DNA of 64,000 bases from Actinacidiphila acididurans (GTDB lineage: Bacteria; Actinomycetota; Actinomycetes; Streptomycetales; Streptomycetaceae), in NCBI RefSeq assembly GCF_016918855.1, contig NZ_JADKYB010000004.1, positions 434,001 through 498,000 of the forward strand, in the 5' to 3' direction. Below the pieces are notes generated by a model. The model worked only from the letters and a program-made list of their open reading frames with translations, did no database searches and was not told the DNA's origin. Positions 56,137-64,000 of the stretch are shown piece after piece. Positions within the stretch are counted from its first letter, which is position 1. Each line of letters starts with the position of its first letter. The position numbers were made by a program, and so were the translations under genes.

Positions 56137-56436
56137 CTACAGCTTCATCAGGTTGGCGTCGTCGACCGAGGCCGAGTGGCGGGTGCGGTAGATCGACACG
56201 ATGATCGCCAGCCCCACCACGACCTCGGCGGCGGCGACGACCATCGTGAAGAAGGCGATGATCTGGCCGTCGAGATTGCCGTGCAGCCGGGAGAAGGTGA
56301 CGAACGCCAGGTTGCAGGCGTTCAGCATCAGCTCGACGCACATGAAGACGACGATCGCGTTGCGCCGGATCAGCACCCCGGCCGCGCCGATGGTGAACAG
56401 CAGCGCCGACAGGTACAGGTAGTTGACCGGGTTCAC
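56137..56436 (-). CDS. nuoK: NADH-quinone oxidoreductase subunit K, main operon
   Basis: A 99-residue, three-helix subunit at the usual length for the family. The two conserved membrane Glu residues lie in [18 protein letters not shown] and [19 protein letters not shown]. It overlaps nuoJ by 4 bp. Confidence 0.96.
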   Translation of the reverse strand: MNPVNYLYLSALLFTIGAAGVLIRRNAIVVFMCVELMLNACNLAFVTFSRLHGNLDGQIIAFFTMVVAAAEVVVGLAIIVSIYRTRHSASVDDANLMKL

Positions 56437-57371
56437 TTGGCGCCCTCCTCTGCGTGGTCGGCTGCGTGCTCAGCCGGGTCCGCGGGGTCCGCGGGGTCGT
56501 CGCCGGAGCCGGCGCCGGGCAGCCCCTTGCGGCGGCCGGGCTCCCAGCGGGAGGCGCCGGCCACACCCCGGCGCTCCAGCCACTCCTCGGAGCGCTGGTC
56601 GAGTTCGGCCAGCCGGCGCAGCGCGTCCCGGGAGACGTCCCGGATCTGGCCGCGCTCGCGCAGCGTGGAGCTGACGGACGCCTCGGAGATGGTGCCGTCG
56701 GGCAGCAGGCCGGGGATGTCCACCGCGTTGTGCCGCGCGTACGTACCCGGCGCCGGCAGCGGGGTGACCTGCGTGCCCTCGCGCACCCGGGCCTCGGCCA
56801 GCTCGCGCTGGGTGCGGCGCTCCTCGGTGCGCTCCCGGTGGGTGAGCACCATGGCGCCGATGGCCGCGGTGATCAGCAGGGCGCCGGTGAGCTCGAAGGC
56901 CCACACGTACGTGGTGAACAGCAGCCGGGCCAGGCCCGGCACGTTCCCGCCCTGGGCGGAGTTGGCGGCGCCGGTCCCGGTGAAGGTGTGCAGCGAGGCG
57001 TTGGCGATGCCGGCGATCAGCAGGACGCCGAAGCCGATCCCGCAGATCGCGGCCCACCAGCGCTGCCCCTTCAGGGTCTCCTTCAGGGAGTCCGCGGCGG
57101 TGATGCCGACCAGCATGACCACGAACAGGAACAGCATCATGATGGCGCCGGTGTAGACGACGATCTGCACCACGCCCAGGAAGTACGCGCCCTGCGCCAG
57201 GTAGAAGACGGCGAGCACGATCATCGTGCCCGCCAGGGAGAGCGCGCTGTGCACGGCCTTTTTCATCAGCACCGTGCCCAGCGCGCCCAGCACGGCGACC
57301 GTGCCGAGCACCCAGAACTGGACCGCCTCCCCCGTGGAGGTCTGCGACGCGGATGCGGCGAGCGACATCAT
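56433..57371 (-). CDS. nuoJ: NADH-quinone oxidoreductase subunit J, main operon, long form
   Basis: A 312-residue NuoJ. Residues 1-185 give five membrane helices, including [31 protein letters not shown]. About 125 further residues form a charged cytoplasmic extension that ends in Asp-Pro-Ala repeats, an actinobacterial feature. ATG 57371 and ATG 57368 are consecutive; the second overlaps the nuoI stop. Confidence 0.94.
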   Translation of the reverse strand: MMSLAASASQTSTGEAVQFWVLGTVAVLGALGTVLMKKAVHSALSLAGTMIVLAVFYLAQGAYFLGVVQIVVYTGAIMMLFLFVVMLVGITAADSLKETLKGQRWWAAICGIGFGVLLIAGIANASLHTFTGTGAANSAQGGNVPGLARLLFTTYVWAFELTGALLITAAIGAMVLTHRERTEERRTQRELAEARVREGTQVTPLPAPGTYARHNAVDIPGLLPDGTISEASVSSTLRERGQIRDVSRDALRRLAELDQRSEEWLERRGVAGASRWEPGRRKGLPGAGSGDDPADPADPAEHAADHAEEGAK

Positions 57372-58042
57372 GCCTCGTCCCCCGTTCCGGCCGGAGTGGT
57401 CCCGCCGGGCGCGCTGACCTCGGCGCCGGACGCGTCGGCGGCCCGGTCAGCCGGGTGGTCGGCAGCCTGGTCGGCGGCCTGCTCCGCGGGCTGTTCGCCC
57501 TTGGAGACCGCGACCTGCCGTACGGTGCCGGGCGCCGCCTCGGTGACCGCGCCGCGGTAGTAGTCGCCCTCGTCCATGCCCGGGAAGATGGAGTGCGGGG
57601 AGTCGACCATCCCCTCCTCCAGGCCGGCCAGCAGCTGCTCCTTGGTGAAGATCAGCGACTCGCGGGTCCGGTCGGCGAGTTCGTACTCGTTGGTCATGGT
57701 CAGCGCCCGGGTCGGGCACGCCTCGATGCACAGACCGCACAGGATGCAGCGGGCGTAGTTGATCTGGTAGACGCGGCCGTACCGCTCGCCCGGGGAGTAG
57801 CGCTCCTCGTCGGTGTTGTCCGCGCCCTCGACGTAGATCGCGTCGGCCGGGCAGGCCCAGGCGCACAGTTCGCAGCCCACGCACTTCTCCAGCCCGTCCG
57901 GGTGCCGGTTGAGCTGGTGCCGCCCGTGGAACCGCGGCGCGGTGGGCTTCTTGTACTCCGGGTACTGCTCGGTCAGGCGCTTCTTGAACATGGCCGTGAA
58001 GGTCACGCCGAAGCCCGCGACCGGTCCCAGGAACTCAGGCAT
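57368..58042 (-). CDS. nuoI: NADH-quinone oxidoreductase subunit I, main operon
   Basis: A 224-residue 8Fe ferredoxin-like subunit. The cluster motifs are [12 protein letters not shown] and [12 protein letters not shown], with the upstream [22 protein letters not shown] typical of NuoI. The last 50 residues are an Ala/Asp/Gln-rich tail. Start ATG 58042 overlaps the nuoH stop by 8 bp. Confidence 0.96.
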   Translation of the reverse strand: MPEFLGPVAGFGVTFTAMFKKRLTEQYPEYKKPTAPRFHGRHQLNRHPDGLEKCVGCELCAWACPADAIYVEGADNTDEERYSPGERYGRVYQINYARCILCGLCIEACPTRALTMTNEYELADRTRESLIFTKEQLLAGLEEGMVDSPHSIFPGMDEGDYYRGAVTEAAPGTVRQVAVSKGEQPAEQAADQAADHPADRAADASGAEVSAPGGTTPAGTGDEA

Positions 58043-59432
58043 CGCCGTCCTCCTCGTTCTCCTTCTGCGTGACATCCGGCGCCGGTGACGCGCCCACGAG
58101 CTGGCCCTGAGCCCGGCTCGGGCGCCGCGGCACCCTTTCCATCTGCTGTCCCGGCAACGGCGGCACGGGATAACCGCCGGCCATCGGGTCGAATCGCTCC
58201 GGCGGGGCCGGAGCGCCGCCGGGCGGTGCCGCACGCTTGTCCTCGCGGTCCCGGAAGAGGTCCACGACCAGCGAGATCAGCAGCAGCGCGATCACGGCGC
58301 CGCCGATGTACAGCACGATCTTGGTGAAGTCGTAGTTCTCGTTGCGCATCGCCCGCACGGCGGCCACCAGCATCAGCCAGACCATCGAGACGGGGATGAG
58401 CACCTTCCAGCCCAGCTTCATCAGCTGGTCGTAGCGGACCCGGGGCAGGGTGCCGCGCAGCCAGATGAAGAAGAAGAGCAGCAGGTTCACCTTGATGACG
58501 AACCACAGCAGCGGCCACCAGCCGTGGTTGGCGCCGTCCCACACCGTGGAGATCGGCCAGGGGGCGCGCCAGCCGCCGAGGAAGAGGGTGGTGGCGACCG
58601 CGGAGACCGTCACCATGTTCACGTACTCGGCGAGCATGAACAGCGCGAACTTGATCGAGCTGTACTCGGTGTTGAAGCCGCCCACCAGGTCGCCCTCGGA
58701 CTCGGGCATGTCGAAGGGGGCGCGGTTGGTCTCCCCGACCATGGTGGCGATGTAGATCAGGAACGACACCGGCAGCAGGATCGCGTACCACCGCTGGTGC
58801 TGTGCGGACACGATGGTCGAGGTCGACATCGAGCCGGTGTAGAGGAACACCGCGGCGAAGGACAGGCCCATCGCGATCTCGTAGGAGATCATCTGCGCCG
58901 AGGCGCGCAGGCCGCCCAGCAGCGGGTAGGTCGAGCCGGACGACCAGCCGGCCAGCACGATGCCGTAGATGCCGACCGATGCCGTGGCCAGGATGTAGAG
59001 GATGCCGATCGGCAGGTCGGTGAGCTGCATCGGGGTGCGGTGGCCGAAGATCGAGATCTCGTTGTCGGCCGGGCCGAACGGGATCACCGCGAAGGCCATG
59101 AACGCGGGGATGGCCGAGACGATCGGCGCCATCACGTAGACGACGACGTCGGCCCGCTTGACGTTCAGGTCCTCCTTGAGCATCAGCTTCACGCCGTCGG
59201 CCAGCGACTGGAGCATGCCCCAGGGGCCGTGCCGGTTGGGTCCGATGCGCAGTTGCATCCAGGCGACGACCTTGCGTTCCCAGACGATGGAGAACAGTAC
59301 GGTCAGCATCGCGAAGGCGAAGCAGAACACCGCCTTGATGACGATGAGCCACCACACGTCGTGCCCGAAGTACGACAGGTGCTCGGTCGTCGCGGCCAGC
59401 GACACCGTCCCGCCGTTCACCGTGCTGGTCAT
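58035..59432 (-). CDS. nuoH: NADH-quinone oxidoreductase subunit H, main operon
   Basis: A 465-residue quinone-tunnel subunit with eight core helices. Signatures are [34 protein letters not shown] and [38 protein letters not shown] hydrophilic Pro-rich tail of about 90 residues follows the last helix. It overlaps nuoG by 4 bp at the start. Confidence 0.96.
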   Translation of the reverse strand: MTSTVNGGTVSLAATTEHLSYFGHDVWWLIVIKAVFCFAFAMLTVLFSIVWERKVVAWMQLRIGPNRHGPWGMLQSLADGVKLMLKEDLNVKRADVVVYVMAPIVSAIPAFMAFAVIPFGPADNEISIFGHRTPMQLTDLPIGILYILATASVGIYGIVLAGWSSGSTYPLLGGLRASAQMISYEIAMGLSFAAVFLYTGSMSTSTIVSAQHQRWYAILLPVSFLIYIATMVGETNRAPFDMPESEGDLVGGFNTEYSSIKFALFMLAEYVNMVTVSAVATTLFLGGWRAPWPISTVWDGANHGWWPLLWFVIKVNLLLFFFIWLRGTLPRVRYDQLMKLGWKVLIPVSMVWLMLVAAVRAMRNENYDFTKIVLYIGGAVIALLLISLVVDLFRDREDKRAAPPGGAPAPPERFDPMAGGYPVPPLPGQQMERVPRRPSRAQGQLVGASPAPDVTQKENEEDGDA

Positions 59433-61912
59433 TCGGCCACCTCCGAGGTCGGTGCGCCCACGGTGACGACCTGGCCGGGAAGCGCTCCGGTGTCCGAGCC
59501 GACGCCCCCGCCGACGGAGTTGAGCGGCACCCAGACCACGCGGTCCGGCATCGGGGTCACGGTCAGGGGCAGGGTCACGGTCCCGGCCGGGCCGGTGACG
59601 GCGAGCGGCTCGCCGTCGGCCACCCCGAGCTCGGCCGCGGTCGCCTCGGACACCCGGGCCACCGCCGGGTGGCGGGTGCCGGCCAGCGCGTCGTCGCCCT
59701 CCTGGAGCCGGCCCTGGTCCAGCAGCAGCCGGTGGCCGGCCAGCACCGCCTGCCCGGCCGCGGGGCGGGGCAGCGGCACCGTGGAGGCCAGCGGCGCGGC
59801 GGCGCGGGTGCCGTCCCAGCCGGAGAGCAGGTCCAGTTCGCGGCGGGCCGCGCCGACGTCGGCCAGGCCCAGCCTCGCGTCCATCGCGTCGGCCACCATG
59901 GTCAGCACGCGGGCGTCGGTGAGCTGGTGCCGGGTGGTGGCCTGGTCGGGCTTGATCGCGGTCTCGAACGTCCGGACGCGGCCTTCCCAGTTGAGGAAGG
60001 TGCCGGACTTCTCGGCGACCGCGGCGACCGGCAGCACCACGTCGGCGTGCTCGGTGACCTCGCTGGGCCGCTGCTCCAGGCTGACCACGAAGTCGGCGTT
60101 GGCCAGCGCGGCCCGCGCGCGGGCCGGGTCCGGCAGGTCGGCGATCTCGACGCCGCCGATCACCAGGGCGGTCAGTTCGCCGGTGGCCGCGGCCTCGACG
60201 ATGGCCTCGGTGTCGCGGCCGGTGCGGCCCGGCAGGTCGGGCAGCCCCCAGATCCGGGCGACTTCCTCGCGGGCCCGCGGGTCGGTGACGACCCGGCCGC
60301 CGGGCAGCAGCGCGGGCAGCGCCCCGGCCTCGACGGCGCCGCGCTCACCGGCCCGGCGCGGGATCCAGGCGAGCGTCGCACCGGTGGCGGCGGCCAGCCG
60401 GAGCGCGGCGGTCAGCGCGCCCGGCACGGCGGCCAGCCGCTCGCCGACCAGGATGGCCGCGCCCGGCTGCCGCAGCGCGTCGTGCGCCTCGCGGCCCAGC
60501 TCGTCCAGCCCGATCCCGCCGGCCAGCGCGTCCAGCCACTCCGGCTCGGTGCCGGGCGCGGTCGGCAGCAGCACGCCGCCGGCCTTGTCCAGGCCGCGGG
60601 TGGCGTGGGTGGCCAGCGCGTACGTGCGCTGCTTGAACTTGCGGTGCGCCTTGCGCAGCCGCAGGAAGACCGACGGCGCCTCCTCCTCGGCCTCCAGGCC
60701 GGCCAGCAGCACCGCCGGCGCCTTCTCCAGCCCTTGGTTGGTCAGGCCTTTTTCGTCCAGGTCCACCCCGTGCCCGGCGACCGCGGCGGCCAGGAACGCG
60801 GCCTCCTCGGCGGAGTGCCGGCGGGCCCGGAAGTCCACGTCGTTGGTGCCGAGCACCACGCGGGCGAACTTGGCGTAGGCGTAGGCGTCCTCGACCGTGA
60901 CCCGGCCGCCGGGGAGCACCGCCGCCCGGCCCTGCGCGGCGGCCAGCCCGGTCGCGGCGGCGGCCAGCGCCTCCGGCCAGCTCGCCGGGACCAGCTCACC
61001 CTCGGCGTTGCGGATCAGCGGCTGGGTCAGCCGCTCGGGCCGCTGCGCGTAGCGGAAGCCGAACCGGCCCTTGTCGCACAGCCACTCCTCGTTGACCTCC
61101 GGGTCGTTGGCGGCCAGGCGTCGCATCACCTTGCCGCGCCGGTGGTCGGTACGGGTGGCGCAGCCGCCCGCGCAGTGCTCGCACACCGACGGCGAGGAGA
61201 CCAGGTCGAACGGGCGGGAGCGGAACCGGTACGCGGCCGAGGTGAGCGCGCCCACCGGGCAGATCTGGATGGTGTTGCCGGAGAAGTACGACTGGAACGG
61301 CTCGCCCTCGCCGATGCCGACCTGCTCCAGCGCGCCGCGCTCCAGCAGCTCGATGAACGGGTCGCCGGCGATCTGCTGGCTGAACCGGGTGCAGCGGGCG
61401 CACAGCACGCACCGCTCGCGGTCCAGCAGCACCTGGGTGGAGATCGGCACCGGCTTCTCGTACGTGCGCTTGCGGCCCTCGAAGCGGCTGTCCGGGTCGC
61501 CGACCGACATCGCCTGGTTCTGGAGCGGGCACTCGCCGCCCTTGTCGCACACCGGGCAGTCCAGCGGGTGGTTGATGAGCAGCAGCTCCATCACGCCGCG
61601 CTGGGCCTTGGCGGCCACCGGAGAGCTGATCTGGGTGGAGATCACCATGCCGTCGGTGCAGGTGATGGTGCACGAGGCGACCGGCTTGCGCTGGCCCTCG
61701 ATCTCCACGATGCACTGGCGGCAGGCGCCCACCGGGTCCAGCAGCGGGTGGTCGCAGAACCGGGGCACCTCGACGCCGATCATCTCGGCGGCGCGGATGA
61801 CCAGGGTCCCCTTGGGCACCGAGACGCTGATCCCGTCGATGGTGACGGTGATCAGGTCCTCGGGCGGCACCGCCGGGGCTCCTCCGGAGGGTGCGTTGGT
61901 GATGACGGTCAC
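59429..61912 (-). CDS. nuoG: NADH-quinone oxidoreductase subunit G, main operon
   Basis: An 827-residue iron-sulfur protein of the NADH module. The N-terminal [2Fe-2S] ferredoxin domain has [15 protein letters not shown]. Next come [18 protein letters not shown] and [13 protein letters not shown], then [13 protein letters not shown] of the molybdopterin-type region, whose catalytic site is not used. The C-terminal half is a degenerate formate-dehydrogenase fold. GTG 61912 overlaps the nuoF stop by 4 bp. Confidence 0.95.
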   Translation of the reverse strand: MTVITNAPSGGAPAVPPEDLITVTIDGISVSVPKGTLVIRAAEMIGVEVPRFCDHPLLDPVGACRQCIVEIEGQRKPVASCTITCTDGMVISTQISSPVAAKAQRGVMELLLINHPLDCPVCDKGGECPLQNQAMSVGDPDSRFEGRKRTYEKPVPISTQVLLDRERCVLCARCTRFSQQIAGDPFIELLERGALEQVGIGEGEPFQSYFSGNTIQICPVGALTSAAYRFRSRPFDLVSSPSVCEHCAGGCATRTDHRRGKVMRRLAANDPEVNEEWLCDKGRFGFRYAQRPERLTQPLIRNAEGELVPASWPEALAAAATGLAAAQGRAAVLPGGRVTVEDAYAYAKFARVVLGTNDVDFRARRHSAEEAAFLAAAVAGHGVDLDEKGLTNQGLEKAPAVLLAGLEAEEEAPSVFLRLRKAHRKFKQRTYALATHATRGLDKAGGVLLPTAPGTEPEWLDALAGGIGLDELGREAHDALRQPGAAILVGERLAAVPGALTAALRLAAATGATLAWIPRRAGERGAVEAGALPALLPGGRVVTDPRAREEVARIWGLPDLPGRTGRDTEAIVEAAATGELTALVIGGVEIADLPDPARARAALANADFVVSLEQRPSEVTEHADVVLPVAAVAEKSGTFLNWEGRVRTFETAIKPDQATTRHQLTDARVLTMVADAMDARLGLADVGAARRELDLLSGWDGTRAAAPLASTVPLPRPAAGQAVLAGHRLLLDQGRLQEGDDALAGTRHPAVARVSEATAAELGVADGEPLAVTGPAGTVTLPLTVTPMPDRVVWVPLNSVGGGVGSDTGALPGQVVTVGAPTSEVAE

Positions 61913-63243
61913 GCGATGACCTCCGTCCGCGAGGAGTCGGCCCAGGCGGTGGAGCGGGCCGGGTCGAAGGGGCAGCCCTGGCGCTCGATGTGCTCCTCGT
62001 ACTCCGCGCGGAAGTACTTCAGGGAGGAGAAGATCGGGGCGGCGGCTCCGTCGCCCAGCGCGCAGAAGGACTTGCCGTTGATGTTGTCGGCGATGTCGTT
62101 GAGCTTGTCCAGGTCCTCGGGCCGGCCCTTGCCGGCCTCGATGTCCCGCATCAGCTGGACCAGCCAGTAGGTGCCCTCGCGGCAGGGGGTGCACTTGCCG
62201 CAGGACTCGTGGGCGTAGAACTCGGTCCACCGGGTGACCGCCCGCACCACGCAGGTGGTCTCGTCGAAGCACTGCAGTGCCTTGGTGCCGAGCATCGAGC
62301 CGGCCGCGCCCACGCCCTCGTAGTCCAGCGGCACATCGAGGTGCTCGTCGGTGAACATCGGGGTGGACGAGCCGCCGGGGGTCCAGAACTTCAGCCGGTG
62401 GCCGGGCCGCATCCCGCCGCCCATGTCGAGCAGTTGGCGCAGGGTGATGCCGAGCGGGCCCTCGTACTGGCCGGGGCGGGCGACGTGGCCGGACAGCGAG
62501 TAGAGCGTGAAGCCCGGGGACTTCTCGCTGCCCATCGTCCGGAACCACTCCTTGCCCCGGTTGACGATGGCGGGAACGGACGCGATGGATTCGACGTTGT
62601 TCACGACAGTGGGGCACGCGTACAGGCCCTCGACCGCGGGGAAGGGCGGCCGCAGCCGGGGCTGGCCGCGCCGGCCCTCCAGCGAGTCGAGCAGCGCGGT
62701 CTCCTCGCCGCAGATGTAGGCGCCGGCGCCCGCGTGCACCGTGATGTCCAGGTCGAAGCCACTGCCCTGGATGTTCCGGCCGAGGTAGCCGGCGGCGTAC
62801 GCCTCGCGGACCGCCTCGTGCAGCCTGCGCAGCACGGGCACGACCTCACCACGGAGGTAGATGAAGGCATGGTTGGAGCGGATCGCCCAGCAGGCGATCA
62901 CGATGCCCTCGATGAGGGAGTGCGGGTTGGCGTACAGCAGCGGGATGTCCTTGCACGTCCCGGGCTCGGACTCGTCCGCGTTGACCACCAGGTAGTGCGG
63001 CTTGCCGTCACCCTGCGGGATGAACTGCCACTTCATCCCGGTGGGGAAGCCGGCGCCGCCGCGGCCGCGCAGCCCGGAGTCCTTGACGTAGGCGATGACG
63101 TCGTCCGGCGGCATGGCCAGCGCCTTGTGCAGCGCCTGGTATCCCTCGTGCCGGCGATAGGTCTCCAGCGTCCATGACTTCGGGTCGTCCCAGAACGCCG
63201 ACAGCACGGGTACGAGCAGCTTCTCCGGGGATTCCACCGTCAT
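61909..63243 (-). CDS. nuoF: NADH-quinone oxidoreductase subunit F, main operon (NADH/FMN site)
   Basis: A 444-residue flavoprotein that oxidises NADH. NAD and FMN binding are shown by [15 protein letters not shown] and by [25 protein letters not shown] follows. The [4Fe-4S] cluster ligands are [12 protein letters not shown] plus a later Cys in [17 protein letters not shown] 63243 overlaps the nuoE stop by 4 bp. Confidence 0.96.
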   Translation of the reverse strand: MTVESPEKLLVPVLSAFWDDPKSWTLETYRRHEGYQALHKALAMPPDDVIAYVKDSGLRGRGGAGFPTGMKWQFIPQGDGKPHYLVVNADESEPGTCKDIPLLYANPHSLIEGIVIACWAIRSNHAFIYLRGEVVPVLRRLHEAVREAYAAGYLGRNIQGSGFDLDITVHAGAGAYICGEETALLDSLEGRRGQPRLRPPFPAVEGLYACPTVVNNVESIASVPAIVNRGKEWFRTMGSEKSPGFTLYSLSGHVARPGQYEGPLGITLRQLLDMGGGMRPGHRLKFWTPGGSSTPMFTDEHLDVPLDYEGVGAAGSMLGTKALQCFDETTCVVRAVTRWTEFYAHESCGKCTPCREGTYWLVQLMRDIEAGKGRPEDLDKLNDIADNINGKSFCALGDGAAAPIFSSLKYFRAEYEEHIERQGCPFDPARSTAWADSSRTEVIA

Positions 63244-63998
63244 CCCTCGCCCTCCTCGGTGACCGGTCCGCCCTGGTGGTCGGGGTCGGACGCCTGCTGC
63301 GGGACCGTGCGGCCGGGCGTCTCGCCGCGGTGCAGCCGAAGACCCGCCAGCGAGGCCGGGCCCGCGCTGCCGCCGGCCTCGACCGCGCCCTCGCGCTCGT
63401 CGGGGAAGCCGGCCAGGATCCGCGCGGTCTCCTTGTACGTGCACAGGGGCGCGCCGCGGGTCGGGCGCACCTCCCGGCCGGCGATCAGGTCGTCGACCAG
63501 CTTCTTGGCCGACTCGGGGGTCTGGTTGTCGAAGAACTCCCAGTTGACCATCACCACCGGCGCGAAGTCGCAGGCCGCGTTGCACTCGATGTGCTCCAGC
63601 GTGACCTTGCCGTCCGCGGTGGTCTCGTCGTTGCCGACGCCGAGGTGGCCGCGCAGCTCGTCGAAGATCGCGTCGCCGCCCATCACCGCGCACAGCGTGT
63701 TGGTGCATACCCCGACCTGGTAGTCGCCGGACGGCTTGCGCCGGTACATCGTGTAGAAGGTGGCGACCGCGGTGACCTCGGCGGTGGTCAGGTCCAGCAC
63801 GTCGGAGCAGAACCGGATGCCGGTCCGGGAGACGTACCCCTCCTCGGACTGCACCAGGTGCAGCAGCGGCAGCAGGGCGCTGCGCGAGTCCGGGTAGCGG
63901 GCGATCACCTCCCGGGCGTCGGTCTCCAGCCGGGCCCGTACGTCGGCCGGGAAGTCGGGCGCCGGCATCTCGGGGATGCCGAGTGACACCTCGGTCAT
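63240..63998 (-). CDS. nuoE: NADH-quinone oxidoreductase subunit E, main operon
   Basis: A 252-residue thioredoxin-fold [2Fe-2S] subunit. Ligands are the two Cys of VCTNTLC and the two of ECNAACDFAP. The N-terminal helical part has YPDSRSALLPLLHLVQSEEGY. The C-terminal tail (from about 205) is a Gly/Gln-rich extension. ATG 63998 is 2 bp from the window end; the preceding gene, presumably nuoD, would end by overlapping this start. Confidence 0.95.
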   Translation of the reverse strand: MTEVSLGIPEMPAPDFPADVRARLETDAREVIARYPDSRSALLPLLHLVQSEEGYVSRTGIRFCSDVLDLTTAEVTAVATFYTMYRRKPSGDYQVGVCTNTLCAVMGGDAIFDELRGHLGVGNDETTADGKVTLEHIECNAACDFAPVVMVNWEFFDNQTPESAKKLVDDLIAGREVRPTRGAPLCTYKETARILAGFPDEREGAVEAGGSAGPASLAGLRLHRGETPGRTVPQQASDPDHQGGPVTEEGEG

Positions 63999-64000
63999 CG

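Overview
The window is very GC-rich actinobacterial chromosome and almost certainly Streptomyces or a close relative. The evidence is the codon use, a tRNA-Tyr carrying an actinomycete integrative and conjugative element (AICE), two nuo clusters, ergothioneine genes, an LD-type polyprenyl synthase, and Streptomyces-style dispersed intergenic repeats. Assignments come from reading the translations and motifs; no database search was run.

Layout. (1) 1-8.4 kb: right part of an AICE. It holds an FtsK-type transfer ATPase (cut by the window start), a DUF6197-like protein, a PAPS-reductase-family protein with no visible PP-loop, a primase-polymerase, a P-loop replication ATPase, a cluster of TGCGTCA iterons, xis and int, ending in the 3' end of tRNA-Tyr(GTA). 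(2) 8.6-13.0 kb: yajQ, a hemerythrin protein, a bcp peroxiredoxin, a double-domain MarR regulator, yccF and htpX. (3) 13.2-23.0 kb, minus strand: a second, reduced complex I operon, nuoABCHIJKLMN, without nuoD, nuoE, nuoF or nuoG. (4) 23.3-31.8 kb: two tandem paralogous histidine kinases, a 118-bp tandem repeat array, a quinone oxidoreductase, a NarL-type response regulator, and korA-korB (2-oxoacid:ferredoxin oxidoreductase). (5) 32-37.6 kb: rarD-type permease, ABC exporter pair, LolA/RseB-like exported protein, trans-polyprenyl diphosphate synthase. (6) 38-42.7 kb: ergothioneine genes egtA, egtB and an in-frame egtC-egtD fusion. (7) 42.8-44.7 kb: a quinone oxidoreductase divergent from a TetR regulator, with two matching operators between them. 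(8) 44.9-50.8 kb: a CRP/FNR regulator followed by a four-gene, translationally coupled cassette: class III cyclase-like protein, P-loop/helical-repeat protein, SPFH-like protein and a Pycsar-type (DUF5706/PycTM) membrane effector. (9) 51-64 kb, minus strand: the full complex I operon from nuoE to nuoN, running off the right edge.

How the parts fit. The two nuo operons, the polyprenyl synthase (menaquinone side chain) and KorAB form a respiratory neighbourhood. The reduced nuo2 operon with KorAB nearby suggests ferredoxin rather than NADH as its electron donor (inference). The CRP, cyclase, P-loop, SPFH and PycTM block is the best candidate for a little-described system: a cyclic-nucleotide conflict (anti-phage) module with its own cNMP-binding transcription factor.
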